Source: Nitrospiraceae bacterium
Lineage (GTDB): Bacteria; Nitrospirota; Nitrospiria; Nitrospirales; UBA8639
DNA length: 64,000 nt
NCBI GenBank assembly: GCA_020632595.1
Contig: JACKFF010000013.1
Coordinates: forward strand, 1-64,000
Direction: 5' to 3'
The notes below the pieces were generated by a model. The model did no database searches and had not been told where the DNA came from. It saw nothing but the letters and a program-made list of their open reading frames with translations. Below, one piece after another: positions 26,306 to 35,152 of the stretch; position 1 is the first letter of the stretch; every line of letters begins with the position of its first letter. Made by a program: the position numbers and the translations under genes.

Positions 26306-29300
26306 ATGTTTCTTTCTAGACGTCAATTCTTGAAAGTTTCTGCGGGGACTGTGGCGGCAGTCGCACTTGCCGATAAGGCACTGGCCTTAACGGCTTTACA
26401 GCCAGTCATTGAAGTTGGCAACCCTCTTGGTGAATATCCCGACCGTTCATGGGAACGGGTCTACCACGATCAATATCGTTATGACAGTTCGTTTACCTGG
26501 TGTTGTTCCCCCAACGATACCCATGCCTGCCGCATTCGGGCGTTTGTGCGGAACGGGGTCGTGATGCGGGTTGAGCAAAATTATGACCATCAAACATATG
26601 AAGATCTCTATGGCAACCGTGGGACGTTCGCACACAACCCCCGTATGTGTTTGAAGGGGTTTACGATGCATCGCCGGGTGTATGGTCCATACCGTTTAAA
26701 GGGGCCCTTGATGCGTCGAGGGTGGAAACAATGGATGGATGACGGGAGCCCTGAGTTTACTCCTGCCATTCAGACGAAATACAAGTTTAATGCGCGGTAT
26801 TTGGACGACATGTTGCGGGTGTCCTGGGATACGGCGTTTACCTATTTAGCGAAAGCCATGATCATCATCGCCAACCGGTATAGCGGAGAATATGGGGCGC
26901 GCAAACTGCGTGAGCAAGGCTATCCCCCGGAGATGATTGAAATGATGAAAGGTTCTGGAGTCCGGTCATTTAAATTCCGGGCCGGCATGCCTGTTTTGGG
27001 GATCATTGGGAAAATGGGCATTACGCGGATGAATGGCGGCTGCGGGGCCTTATTGGATTCCTATGTCAGAAAAGTTGGGCCTGAAAATGCTCAAGGAGGG
27101 CGATACTGGAATAATTATACCTGGCACGGTGACCAGGATCCTTCCCAGCCCTGGTGGAATGGAACTCAAAATTGCGATGTCGATTTGAGTGATATGCGAT
27201 TCTGTAAATTTAACACCAGTTGGGGGAAAAACTTCGTCGAGAATAAAATGCCGGAAGCCCACTGGAAGCTTGAGTCTATTGAGCGTGGTGCGCGAATTGC
27301 GGTCATTACCCCGGAATACAATCCGACGGCGTATCGAGCCGACTACTGGATTCCTATTCGTCCCGAGTCAGACGGTTCCTTCTTTTTAGGGGCGTGCAAA
27401 ATGATCGTGGATGAGGGTTTGTTCGATGCGGATTTTGTACGGGCCAACACCGATATGCCTCTGCTGGTTCGTACCGATACCCTTCAGTATTTAGATCCGC
27501 GTGATGTCATTGCAGATTACCAGTTTCCTGATTTTTCCAAGACCTATTCGGGCAAAGTGCAGACCCTGACGCAGGCAGAAATTGCCAGGTTGGGGGGAAT
27601 CATGGTCTGGGATCTGAATAAAAATCAAGCGGTGCCCATTCATCGTGAGTTGGTGGGTTGGCATTTCAAGAAAAGCGGCATTGATCCGGCGTTGACGGGG
27701 ACTCATCGGGTTCGGTTGCTTACCGGCCGTGAAGTGGACGTCATGCCTATTTTCCAAATGTATCAAGTCCATCTGCAGGACTATGATTTGGACACTGTCC
27801 ATCAAATCTGTCGGTCACCGAAGGATTTGATCGTTCGGTGGGCGCGAGATATGGGTACGGTCAAACCGGCCGCTATTCACAACGGAGAGGGCGTCTGCCA
27901 TTACTTCCACATGACGCAAAATGGTCGTGCGGCGGCATTGACGCTTATTTATACGGGAAATATGGGAAAATTCGGAAGCGGTTGCCATACCTGGTCTGGA
28001 AATTACAAAGCGGGTACCTGGGCAGCCACGCCGTGGGCAGGATCCGGACTTGCTGTGCATACCGGAGAGGATCCGTTCAAGATTACGACGGACCCCAATG
28101 CTCATGGAAAAGAAATTAAAACGAGAAGTTACTACTATGGAGAAGAAGTCGGCTATTGGAACCACGGCGATACGGCGTTGATTGTGAATACGCCCAAGTA
28201 TGGCCGACGGGTGTTTACGGGGAAAACGCACATGCCAACCCCCAGTAAATTCAGGTGGGTAGCCAACGTGAACGTGTTGAATAATTCAAAGCACCATTAT
28301 GACATGGTCAAGAACGTGGATCCGCATAATGAATGTCTCGTGCATCAAGAAGTGGAAATGACCTCGGATGTCAACCATTTTGATGTGTCGTTTGCCGTGA
28401 ATACCTGGATGGAGTTTACCTATCCTGAGCATACGGCGACGGTGTCGAATCCATGGTTCCAAGTATGGAAGGGTGGTATCCGTCCGTTGTATGACACGCG
28501 GAACGATTTGGATACGGTGGCGGGCGTCGCGGCCAAACTCACCGAAATGACGGGTGATGGCCGCTTCCGCGATTACTTCAAATTTGTCTATGACAACCGT
28601 GTGGACGTGTATCTCCAACGATTGTTGGATGCCGGCAACACCTCTTATGGGTATAACGCGGACACGATGTTGAAATCGGAAAAGGGCTGGATGGTGATGA
28701 CCCGGACCTATCCTCGACATCCATTTTGGGAGGAAACCAACGAATCGAAACCGATGTGGACCCGCAGTGGACGAGTGGAGACCTACCGGGTGGAGCCGGA
28801 AGCCATCGAATATGGGGAAAACTTCATTGTGCATCGTGAAGGACCAGAGGCCACTCCATATTTACCGAATGCGATCATGTCCTCCAATCCGTATATCCGG
28901 CCGGATGACTATGGGGTGCCGATCACGGCGCAACATCATGACGATAAAACCGTCCGCAACATCAAGTTGCCATGGGCGGAAATTAAACGGTACGCCAATC
29001 CACTCTGGGAGAAGGGGTATCAGTTCTATTGCGTGACACCGAAGACCCGGCATCGGGTGCATAGCCAATGGTCGGTGAACGATTGGGTGCAGATGTATGA
29101 ATCCAACTTCGGCGATGCCTATCGAATGGATAAGCGGACACCGGGGGTGGGTGAACATCAAATTCATATCAACCCCTCAGCGGCCAAAGATCGTGGGATC
29201 AATGACGGGGACTATGTCTACGTCGATGGAAACCCGGTGGACCGGCCGTATCGTGGCTGGAAGCCCAGCGACCCCTATTACAAGGTGGCGCGGTTGATGA

Positions 29301-29743
29301 TCCGGGCGAAGTACAACCCGGCCTTTCCGTATCATGTCACGATGGCCAAGCATGCGCCGTTTGTGTCGACGGCGAAGTCGGTGAAGGGGCATGAAACCCG
29401 GCCGGATGGACGGGCGATTGCGCTGGATACCGGGTATCAATCGAACTTCCGGTATGGGGCGCAGCAGTCCTTTACCCGCAGTTGGCTGATGCCGATGCAT
29501 CAAACCGACTCGTTACCGGGTAAGCATCCAGTTGCCTGGAAATTCAAATGGGGTTTTGCGATTGATCACCATGCGGTCAATACGACGCCAAAGGAATGTC
29601 TCATCCGAATCACCAAGGCGGAGGATGGCGGCATCGGCGGGCGTGGGCCGTGGGAACCGGTCCGGACCGGGTTTACGCCAGGTCAGGAAAATGAGTTCAT
29701 GATCAAATGGCTGAAGGGTGATCATATTAAGATCAAAGTGTAG
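26306..29743 (+). CDS. nxrA: Nitrite oxidoreductase alpha subunit NxrA, copy 2
   Basis: The second 1145-aa catalytic subunit, same length as copy 1. The leader SRRQFLKVSAGTVAAVALA carries a true twin-arginine motif. Fe-S cysteines and the TWHGDQDP segment match copy 1. ATG 26306 follows AAAAGGAGG with six bases between. Unlike copy 1 it is the first gene of its transcript: no oxidase or small membrane gene precedes it. Roughly the last kilobase is almost identical to copy 1 in DNA, while the first two thirds differ at many third positions, as expected from partial gene conversion. Codons 2-7 are the target of antisense matches in both nxrA 3' hairpins. Confidence 0.97.
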   Translation: MFLSRRQFLKVSAGTVAAVALADKALALTALQPVIEVGNPLGEYPDRSWERVYHDQYRYDSSFTWCCSPNDTHACRIRAFVRNGVVMRVEQNYDHQTYEDLYGNRGTFAHNPRMCLKGFTMHRRVYGPYRLKGPLMRRGWKQWMDDGSPEFTPAIQTKYKFNARYLDDMLRVSWDTAFTYLAKAMIIIANRYSGEYGARKLREQGYPPEMIEMMKGSGVRSFKFRAGMPVLGIIGKMGITRMNGGCGALLDSYVRKVGPENAQGGRYWNNYTWHGDQDPSQPWWNGTQNCDVDLSDMRFCKFNTSWGKNFVENKMPEAHWKLESIERGARIAVITPEYNPTAYRADYWIPIRPESDGSFFLGACKMIVDEGLFDADFVRANTDMPLLVRTDTLQYLDPRDVIADYQFPDFSKTYSGKVQTLTQAEIARLGGIMVWDLNKNQAVPIHRELVGWHFKKSGIDPALTGTHRVRLLTGREVDVMPIFQMYQVHLQDYDLDTVHQICRSPKDLIVRWARDMGTVKPAAIHNGEGVCHYFHMTQNGRAAALTLIYTGNMGKFGSGCHTWSGNYKAGTWAATPWAGSGLAVHTGEDPFKITTDPNAHGKEIKTRSYYYGEEVGYWNHGDTALIVNTPKYGRRVFTGKTHMPTPSKFRWVANVNVLNNSKHHYDMVKNVDPHNECLVHQEVEMTSDVNHFDVSFAVNTWMEFTYPEHTATVSNPWFQVWKGGIRPLYDTRNDLDTVAGVAAKLTEMTGDGRFRDYFKFVYDNRVDVYLQRLLDAGNTSYGYNADTMLKSEKGWMVMTRTYPRHPFWEETNESKPMWTRSGRVETYRVEPEAIEYGENFIVHREGPEATPYLPNAIMSSNPYIRPDDYGVPITAQHHDDKTVRNIKLPWAEIKRYANPLWEKGYQFYCVTPKTRHRVHSQWSVNDWVQMYESNFGDAYRMDKRTPGVGEHQIHINPSAAKDRGINDGDYVYVDGNPVDRPYRGWKPSDPYYKVARLMIRAKYNPAFPYHVTMAKHAPFVSTAKSVKGHETRPDGRAIALDTGYQSNFRYGAQQSFTRSWLMPMHQTDSLPGKHPVAWKFKWGFAIDHHAVNTTPKECLIRITKAEDGGIGGRGPWEPVRTGFTPGQENEFMIKWLKGDHIKIKV

Positions 29744-29750
29744 GTGAGTT

Positions 29751-29819
29751 GGAGGCTGGGGGTTTTTTTTCTTGATTGCCGTCTAGAAAGAAACATTGCG
29801 AATACCTCCCCCAGCCTCC
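29751..29819 (+). other. Long-loop hairpin after nxrA2
   Basis: GGAGGCTGGGGG (29751-29762) pairs perfectly with CCCCCAGCCTCC (29808-29819). The loop of 45 bases starts with eight Ts. Unlike the nxrA1 hairpin, no T run follows the stem, so termination is less likely here. Confidence 0.65.
29780..29797 (+). promoter_or_regulatory. 18-nt antisense match to the nxrA2 start codon region
   Basis: CGTCTAGAAAGAAACATT is the exact reverse complement of 26305-26322, which includes the ATG and codons 2-5 of nxrA2. It lies in the loop of the hairpin after the same gene. Confidence 0.45.
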
Positions 29820-29867
29820 CTCTACTTACGCGGCGAATCTTATAAAGATTATCCTTTGGAGGATGCT

Positions 29868-29948
29868 ATGACATTTGAGATCGACGTAAATCACAACCAA
29901 TTACCAGGACCTGTCGGTGAGCAAACCCTATGTATTTGTGGTGGATGA
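29868..29948 (+). CDS. Mini reading frame overlapping receiver gene 2
   Basis: ATG 29868 lies five bases after TTGGAGG and opens 26 codons ending GPVGEQTLCICGG. The end overlaps the start of the receiver gene in another frame, as at 7539-7592. The ribosome binding site is strong while the receiver gene's own GTG has none. Confidence 0.4.
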   Translation: MTFEIDVNHNQLPGPVGEQTLCICGG

Positions 29949-30333
29949 TGATGAGGTGATTCGCTCAAATATTGCGAAAAAACTTTCCCGTTTACATTGC
30001 ACGGTCCGTGCCTTTGAATCGGGAGAGGCCTTGATGGAATTTTTGAGAGATCATAGGGATGAACCTGATGTGATCTTGGTGGATTATAAAATGGGTGGGA
30101 TGAATGGGGTCGAAACCGTGCGGGCAGTAAGAAAGGTTTCATCCACTCCTACCGTAATATTTACGGCGTACGAAGGCCTGGTGGACTTGCAGGCCGTAAA
30201 GCAACTCGGGCGCTGCGAAGTCCTGCTTAAAACGATAGATCTGAGTGTATTGGGTTCTATCGTGAATGAAGCAATGGCTCTAAGAAAGATGCGACAGTTA
30301 AATTGGGTTGATACGGGAGGGTTGCCAACTTGA
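29917..30333 (+). CDS. Stand-alone response regulator receiver domain, copy 2
   Basis: A 138-aa single receiver domain between nxrA2 and nxrB2. The acidic pocket, phospho-acceptor Asp (VILVDYKMGG), switch Thr (VIFTAYEG) and Lys (VLLKTID) are all present. Residues 6-67 and the last seven (DTGGLPT) are identical to copy 1, while the middle and C-terminal surface differ, so the two copies may have different partners. It begins at GTG 29917 inside a mini frame with a strong ribosome binding site. Confidence 0.85.
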   Translation: MSKPYVFVVDDDEVIRSNIAKKLSRLHCTVRAFESGEALMEFLRDHRDEPDVILVDYKMGGMNGVETVRAVRKVSSTPTVIFTAYEGLVDLQAVKQLGRCEVLLKTIDLSVLGSIVNEAMALRKMRQLNWVDTGGLPT

Positions 30334-30390
30334 GGGTTGGCGGACTTGGCCCGGGCAGCCCCGAAATTTTCACTGAAACGGAGGATGACA

Positions 30391-31680
30391 ATGCCTGAAG
30401 TGTATAACTGGCAGTTAGGACGAAAGATGCTGTATCCGTATGAGGAGCGGCATCCGAAATGGCAGTTCGCGTTTGTCTTTAACATCAACCGGTGTTTGGC
30501 GTGTCAAACCTGTTCGATGGCGGACAAGTCGACGTGGCTGTTCAGCAAAGGGCAGGAATACATGTGGTGGAACAATGTGGAGACGAAGCCGTACGGGGGC
30601 TATCCGCAGTTCTACGATGTGAAGATCACGCAGTTGATTGAGCAGGTCAATCCGGGCGGGCAGGTGTGGAACGTGCGGGTGGGCCGCAAACACCATGCGC
30701 CGTATGGGGTGTTTGAAGGGATGACGATCTTTGATGCGGGCGCCAAGATCGGGCAGGCGGCCATTGGCTACATCCCGACCGACCAGGAATGGCGGTTTGT
30801 GAATATTTATGAAGATACGGCCACCTCGATGCGGGCGATTGTGGAAGGGGTGGACAAGACGGGGTTTACGAAAGAAGAGCCGTGGAAAATGCAAGGCAGC
30901 AGCTTGCCGGAGCATGAGACGTACTTCTTCTATCTGCAACGCATCTGTAACCACTGTACGTATCCGGGGTGTCTGGCGGCGTGTCCGCGGAAGGCCATCT
31001 ACAAGCGGCCGGAAGACGGGATTGTGTTGATCGACCAGAACCGGTGCCGGGGGTACAAGAAGTGTGTGGAGCAATGCCCGTTTAAAAAGCCGATGTACCG
31101 GGGCACGACGCGGGTGAGTGAGAAGTGTATCGCGTGCTATCCGCGGGTGGAAGGCAAAGACCCCTTAACGGGGGGCGAGCCGATGGAGACGCGGTGTATG
31201 GCGGCGTGCGTGGGGAAAATCCGGCTGCAAGGGTTGGTGAAGGTGGGCGATGACGGGCTCTGGGCGGAAGATCGCTGGAATCCGTTGTACTATGCCATTC
31301 GGGTGGAACAAGTGGCGTTGCCGTTGTATCCGCAATGGGGCACGGAACCCAACGGGTATTACATCCCCCCGCGGCAGGCACCGCGGGGCTACATCCGGCA
31401 GATGTTCGGGCCGGGGGTGGATAATGCGATTGAGAAGTATCTGGTGCCGAGCCGGGAGTTGTTGGCGGTGCTGCAGTTGTGGCGGGCGAGCCAGCAGATC
31501 ATCTTCCGGTATGACGTGATTCCGGGGCCGAAAGTGTTTGAAACCCAGATCCATGGACGGAAGTTTGAGATGTACAACGACACGGTGTTGGGCTTCAACA
31601 AGTCGGGCAAGGAAGCGGTGCGGCAGCAAGTGGAAGAGCCGATTTACATCCGCCCGGCGGAGCGGGTGAACTGGCTGTAA
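30391..31680 (+). CDS. nxrB: Nitrite oxidoreductase beta subunit NxrB, copy 2
   Basis: A 429-aa protein identical to NxrB copy 1, with the same cysteine groups for four Fe-S clusters and no signal peptide. ATG 30391 follows ACGGAGG. The near-identity with copy 1 begins about 60 bases upstream, inside the end of the receiver gene, and stops at the stop codon (TAA here, TAG in copy 1). A strong terminator follows 28 bases later, so nxrA2, the receiver gene and nxrB2 form a closed transcription unit. Confidence 0.97.
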   Translation: MPEVYNWQLGRKMLYPYEERHPKWQFAFVFNINRCLACQTCSMADKSTWLFSKGQEYMWWNNVETKPYGGYPQFYDVKITQLIEQVNPGGQVWNVRVGRKHHAPYGVFEGMTIFDAGAKIGQAAIGYIPTDQEWRFVNIYEDTATSMRAIVEGVDKTGFTKEEPWKMQGSSLPEHETYFFYLQRICNHCTYPGCLAACPRKAIYKRPEDGIVLIDQNRCRGYKKCVEQCPFKKPMYRGTTRVSEKCIACYPRVEGKDPLTGGEPMETRCMAACVGKIRLQGLVKVGDDGLWAEDRWNPLYYAIRVEQVALPLYPQWGTEPNGYYIPPRQAPRGYIRQMFGPGVDNAIEKYLVPSRELLAVLQLWRASQQIIFRYDVIPGPKVFETQIHGRKFEMYNDTVLGFNKSGKEAVRQQVEEPIYIRPAERVNWL

Positions 31681-32057
31681 GCAGGGAGCCCAGAGGGGAA
31701 CCCGAAGAGCAGGGGGCGACATTCGTCGCCCCCTGCTTTTTTTTGTTTCCCTTATTGACCTGGTCTTGAGGAAATGAGAGGGTCAACGAAAATGATCATC
31801 AGGGTGGCATTCGTATCACTTTTTCTTTGAAATATGGAGATTTTAGATGGTAGCACCATCATCATTAACTTTGGTGCAAGCGTTGTCCCTACTTTTTTCA
31901 AAAATAGTATTTTTTCCGTTTGTTTGAAATTTTGAATCCTGTTCGTTGAACTTTTTTAGGGAGAAGCGAGTTGGTATAGTTAGGCCGGTGGGTCATCGTA
32001 TCTTGTGAAAGTGGTTTGCCGGGACATTATTAGCTGGATATTGGCTAAGGAGGGGCG
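31681..32057. other. Intergenic region after nxrB2
   Basis: Apart from the terminator at 31709-31744 the 377-base gap holds AT-rich DNA without a gene. The promoter of the EgtB-like gene must lie in its second half; I could not fix it. Confidence 0.5.
31709..31744 (+). terminator. Rho-independent terminator of the second nxr operon
   Basis: GCAGGGGGCGAC and GTCGCCCCCTGC form a perfect 12-bp stem with loop ATTC, followed by eight Ts. Confidence 0.95.
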
Positions 32058-33284
32058 ATGTCGCAATTGCCACAATTACAGAGAGAACTGGATTCGGCCA
32101 GGTCACGTACTGATAGACTATTTTCGTTTATTCGTGCCGAGGCCATGTATGAGCGTCCCATTCCTGAGCGGAACCGCCTCATTTTTTATTTGGGACATCT
32201 TGAGGCTTTTGACTGGAATCAGATCGGTCGATGGACATTGGGCATGCCGTCCTTTCATGAATCATTTGATCAATTATTTGAAGCCGGTATTGATCCTTCC
32301 CTTGGAAACTATCCCCTTGACCAACCTTCCGATTGGCCAACGCTCAATGAGGTATATAGGTATAATGCCCGTGCTCGCGAAGAAGTGGATCGCCTGTTGG
32401 CATCTGTTCCAGAATGGATAGTTCATACGGCGATTGAACATCGTCTGATGCATGCTGAAACTAACGCCTATTTACTGCACCATTTGGATTCGAAGCACAA
32501 AATTCCCCCATCCGATTTTTCTTGCCTCTCCTCTTTTTCACTCTCAGATGAAAAGACTAAAGATGAGATGATTGAAATCCCGGAAGGCATTGCGACCTTA
32601 GGGATGAAACCGGACGAAGGGTTTGGGTGGGATAACGAATTCGCCCAACATGAGGTGGCTGTCCCTGCGTTTTTAATCAACCGGTATAAAGTGACGAACC
32701 AACAATATTTGCGATTTGTCCAGGATGGTGGGGAACCCTCGGCTTTTTGGGTCAAACGAGAGGATGCCTGGTATGTTCGCACAATGTTTCACGAGATTCC
32801 ATTACCGAAATCCTGGCCGGTGTATGTGACGCACCGACAGGCACAAGCGTATGCTGACTGGATCGGGATGACCCTCCCGACCGAAGCGCAATTCCATCGC
32901 GCAGCCTTTGGCACTCCGGCCGGTATTGAACGACCTTTCCCCTGGGGTGATGAAGCGTCAAGATTGCAACATGTAAATGTTGATTCTCAATCCTGGGATC
33001 CCGTTCCGGTTACGGCCCAGTCCAGTGAGCACAGTGGTTTTGGGGTGGCACAGATGGTAGGGAACGGGTGGGAATGGACATCCACTCTTTTTCATCCTTT
33101 TCAAGGTTTTTCGCCCCTTCCCACCTATCCCGGCTATTCGGCCAGGTTTTTTGACCAGGATCATTATGTGGTGAAAGGTGGTGGTCCTCATACCGCGAGC
33201 CGGCTATTACGCCGGTCATTTCGAAATTGGTTTCGACAAAGTTATCCCTATGCGCATATCGGGTTCCGTTGTGTGCAATCCTAA
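32058..33284 (+). CDS. EgtB-like protein (DinB-type plus formylglycine-generating-enzyme-like domains)
   Basis: A 408-aa protein of the ergothioneine sulfoxide synthase type. The N-terminal DinB-like helical domain has H47 (YLGHLEAFDW) and HRLMHAE (H128-x3-H132-x-E134), the HX3HXE iron site of EgtB. The C-terminal C-type-lectin-like domain runs from about IPEGIATLGM to the end, with PWGDEASR, VGNGWEWTSTLF and HIGFRCV typical of the FGE-sulfatase fold. EgtB joins cysteine-type sulfur donors to trimethylhistidine with oxygen. No EgtD methyltransferase lies next to it, so it may act on another thiol-histidine substrate. ATG 32058 follows AAGGAGGGG. Confidence 0.8.
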   Translation: MSQLPQLQRELDSARSRTDRLFSFIRAEAMYERPIPERNRLIFYLGHLEAFDWNQIGRWTLGMPSFHESFDQLFEAGIDPSLGNYPLDQPSDWPTLNEVYRYNARAREEVDRLLASVPEWIVHTAIEHRLMHAETNAYLLHHLDSKHKIPPSDFSCLSSFSLSDEKTKDEMIEIPEGIATLGMKPDEGFGWDNEFAQHEVAVPAFLINRYKVTNQQYLRFVQDGGEPSAFWVKREDAWYVRTMFHEIPLPKSWPVYVTHRQAQAYADWIGMTLPTEAQFHRAAFGTPAGIERPFPWGDEASRLQHVNVDSQSWDPVPVTAQSSEHSGFGVAQMVGNGWEWTSTLFHPFQGFSPLPTYPGYSARFFDQDHYVVKGGGPHTASRLLRRSFRNWFRQSYPYAHIGFRCVQS

Positions 33285-33287
33285 TGC

Positions 33288-34889
33288 ATGACGCTAGTCC
33301 CCACCGTGTTGCGTTTCGGATTAAACCGTTCCATGCGACAGATTCCACAAAGAGCAGGGTATTTGTGGCATTTCCTCCTTATCTTAATTCTCTGGGGGAA
33401 TCCAGCCCATGCGACTGACAGCCTGGTCATTTTGCATTCGAGTGAACATCACGGGGTCGCGCTTCCGCTTGATCAAGCCGGGGAGATTAAAATTGGAGGG
33501 TTGGCCAGGCGGGCCACAATTGTCGAAGAAGTTCGGCAGGAAGGCGTGCCGGTTTTATTAGTGGATTCCGGGGATATCCTTATTGGAACGGCTTTGTCTT
33601 CCTGGTTCCGAGGTGAACCGGATATTCGGGCGATGAATCTGATCCGCTATGACGCGATGGTGGCTGGAAATCATGATTTTGATTATGGAATAGACCATCT
33701 TCGCACATTGGTCAAGTTGGCCGATTTCCCAATTTTATGCACGAATCTCCAGTCTGAGCGATCCCTCCTGCCTTGCCGGCGCTCGTTTGTCACGCGTTTG
33801 GGGAATGTGGTCGTCGGGGTTTTAGGTCTTGTCGGGAAAAGTAATTTTCCTGGCACTTTTAACCGGGATGTGGCAAAGGAATTATCGTTGGTGGATCCGA
33901 TTGACTCTCTTCAATCGGAGGCCATGCGGTTACGAACGGAAGGCGATGTTGATCTGATCATCGCCCTCACGCATCAAGATAGTGAGGAAGACTTGAAAGT
34001 TCTGGAGACCGTCCAGGGGGTGGATGTGCTCATCGGTGGGCATACCGAAGGGTTTGACGGATTATACGCTCCCGGATTGATGGAGCCCGTCGAAACCGTG
34101 ACCCGTCCCCGATCGGTGTATGTGAAGACGCACCGTCAAGGACGGACAATCGGGCGATTAGATCTGACGATTGCAGATGGATCGGTGGTCCAGGCGCGTT
34201 CCTCTAATATTCCAGTGACAGAGGCGGTTCCAGTAGAGCCGAAAGTCCAAGAACTTCTGAATGAATATCGACAGCGGTTTGCCCGTCATGCCACCAAGGT
34301 GTTGGGGGAGGCGTCGGTGCGGCTCCAGGGGGATCGGCCGGTTATCAGGACCCAAGAAGCCAATTTAGGTAATTTGTTGGCCGATCGTATGCGAAGCACG
34401 TTGGGTACGGATATCGCCTTGGTGAATGCCGGACAGATTCGCCGAAGTCTTGAACCCGGTCCGGTGACACTTGGCGATGTGCTGTCGGTACTACCCTTTG
34501 ATTCCGCTCTTGTGACCCTGCATGTAACGGGAGCGATGCTTCGTGAGGTGTTAGAGCATAGTGTGGGCCAATGGCCGAATCATTCTGGCCGGTTCCTCCA
34601 GCTATCCGGTCTCCAGGTCACGTATCAAGGAAAAGCTTCGGTCGGATCTCGAGTGAGAAGCATCATGGTTGGAGGTGTGCCGGTAGATAATTCCAAAGTC
34701 TATACCGTGGCGACGGACGCATTTGTGGCTGACGGCGGGGATGGCTATGACATGTTGACTCACGTCACACACCGAACGGATCATCAAATCCCCCTGAGGG
34801 ATTTGTTGCTGAATGCCATAGCTGAAGGGCCGCTGTATGCGGAGACTGATCATCGTATAGTGTTCATGATGGTGGACGAAGAAAAATGA
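33288..34889 (+). CDS. Exported 5'-nucleotidase / UshA-like metallophosphoesterase
   Basis: A 533-aa protein with an N-terminal hydrophobic signal (WHFLLILILWGNPAHA). The calcineurin-like domain shows VDSGD, AGNHDFDYG, and GGHTE metal-binding blocks; the C-terminal 5'-nucleotidase domain shows EANLGNLLADRMR, ALVNAGQIRR and ATDAFVADGGDGY. It should hydrolyse nucleotides or related phosphoesters in the periplasm. The first block reads LHSSEHHG in place of the usual TNDxHG, so one metal ligand differs. ATG 33288 is three bases from the stop of the EgtB-like gene; ATG 33333 is a possible alternative start. Confidence 0.8.
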   Translation: MTLVPTVLRFGLNRSMRQIPQRAGYLWHFLLILILWGNPAHATDSLVILHSSEHHGVALPLDQAGEIKIGGLARRATIVEEVRQEGVPVLLVDSGDILIGTALSSWFRGEPDIRAMNLIRYDAMVAGNHDFDYGIDHLRTLVKLADFPILCTNLQSERSLLPCRRSFVTRLGNVVVGVLGLVGKSNFPGTFNRDVAKELSLVDPIDSLQSEAMRLRTEGDVDLIIALTHQDSEEDLKVLETVQGVDVLIGGHTEGFDGLYAPGLMEPVETVTRPRSVYVKTHRQGRTIGRLDLTIADGSVVQARSSNIPVTEAVPVEPKVQELLNEYRQRFARHATKVLGEASVRLQGDRPVIRTQEANLGNLLADRMRSTLGTDIALVNAGQIRRSLEPGPVTLGDVLSVLPFDSALVTLHVTGAMLREVLEHSVGQWPNHSGRFLQLSGLQVTYQGKASVGSRVRSIMVGGVPVDNSKVYTVATDAFVADGGDGYDMLTHVTHRTDHQIPLRDLLLNAIAEGPLYAETDHRIVFMMVDEEK

Positions 34890-35152
34890 CCTCAATGGCG
34901 TTTCTTGCCTTTGCCGAGCGCCTTTATGTCTGCCTGATGAAGCGTTTCGCTGTGTAAGGGCGCAGGAAGGTCGCTTATTGCCCGTTCTCAATTTCCGCGG
35001 TTACTCTCCTTTGGTTCACATGAGTTGGGCATTGCTGTTTTCTTTTTCTTCTTTTCTGGCACTTCCGAAGCCATATTTGCATTACCAGTCAAAATATTCA
35101 TGATTCAGCAGTCAACTGTGTACTTCCCGTCTTAGAGGCTTTTCATAGATTC

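Noticed and set aside
34890..35152. Riboswitch before the ECF transporter
   Set aside because: I looked for conserved cobalamin, TPP, FMN and preQ1 elements and found none that could be supported.
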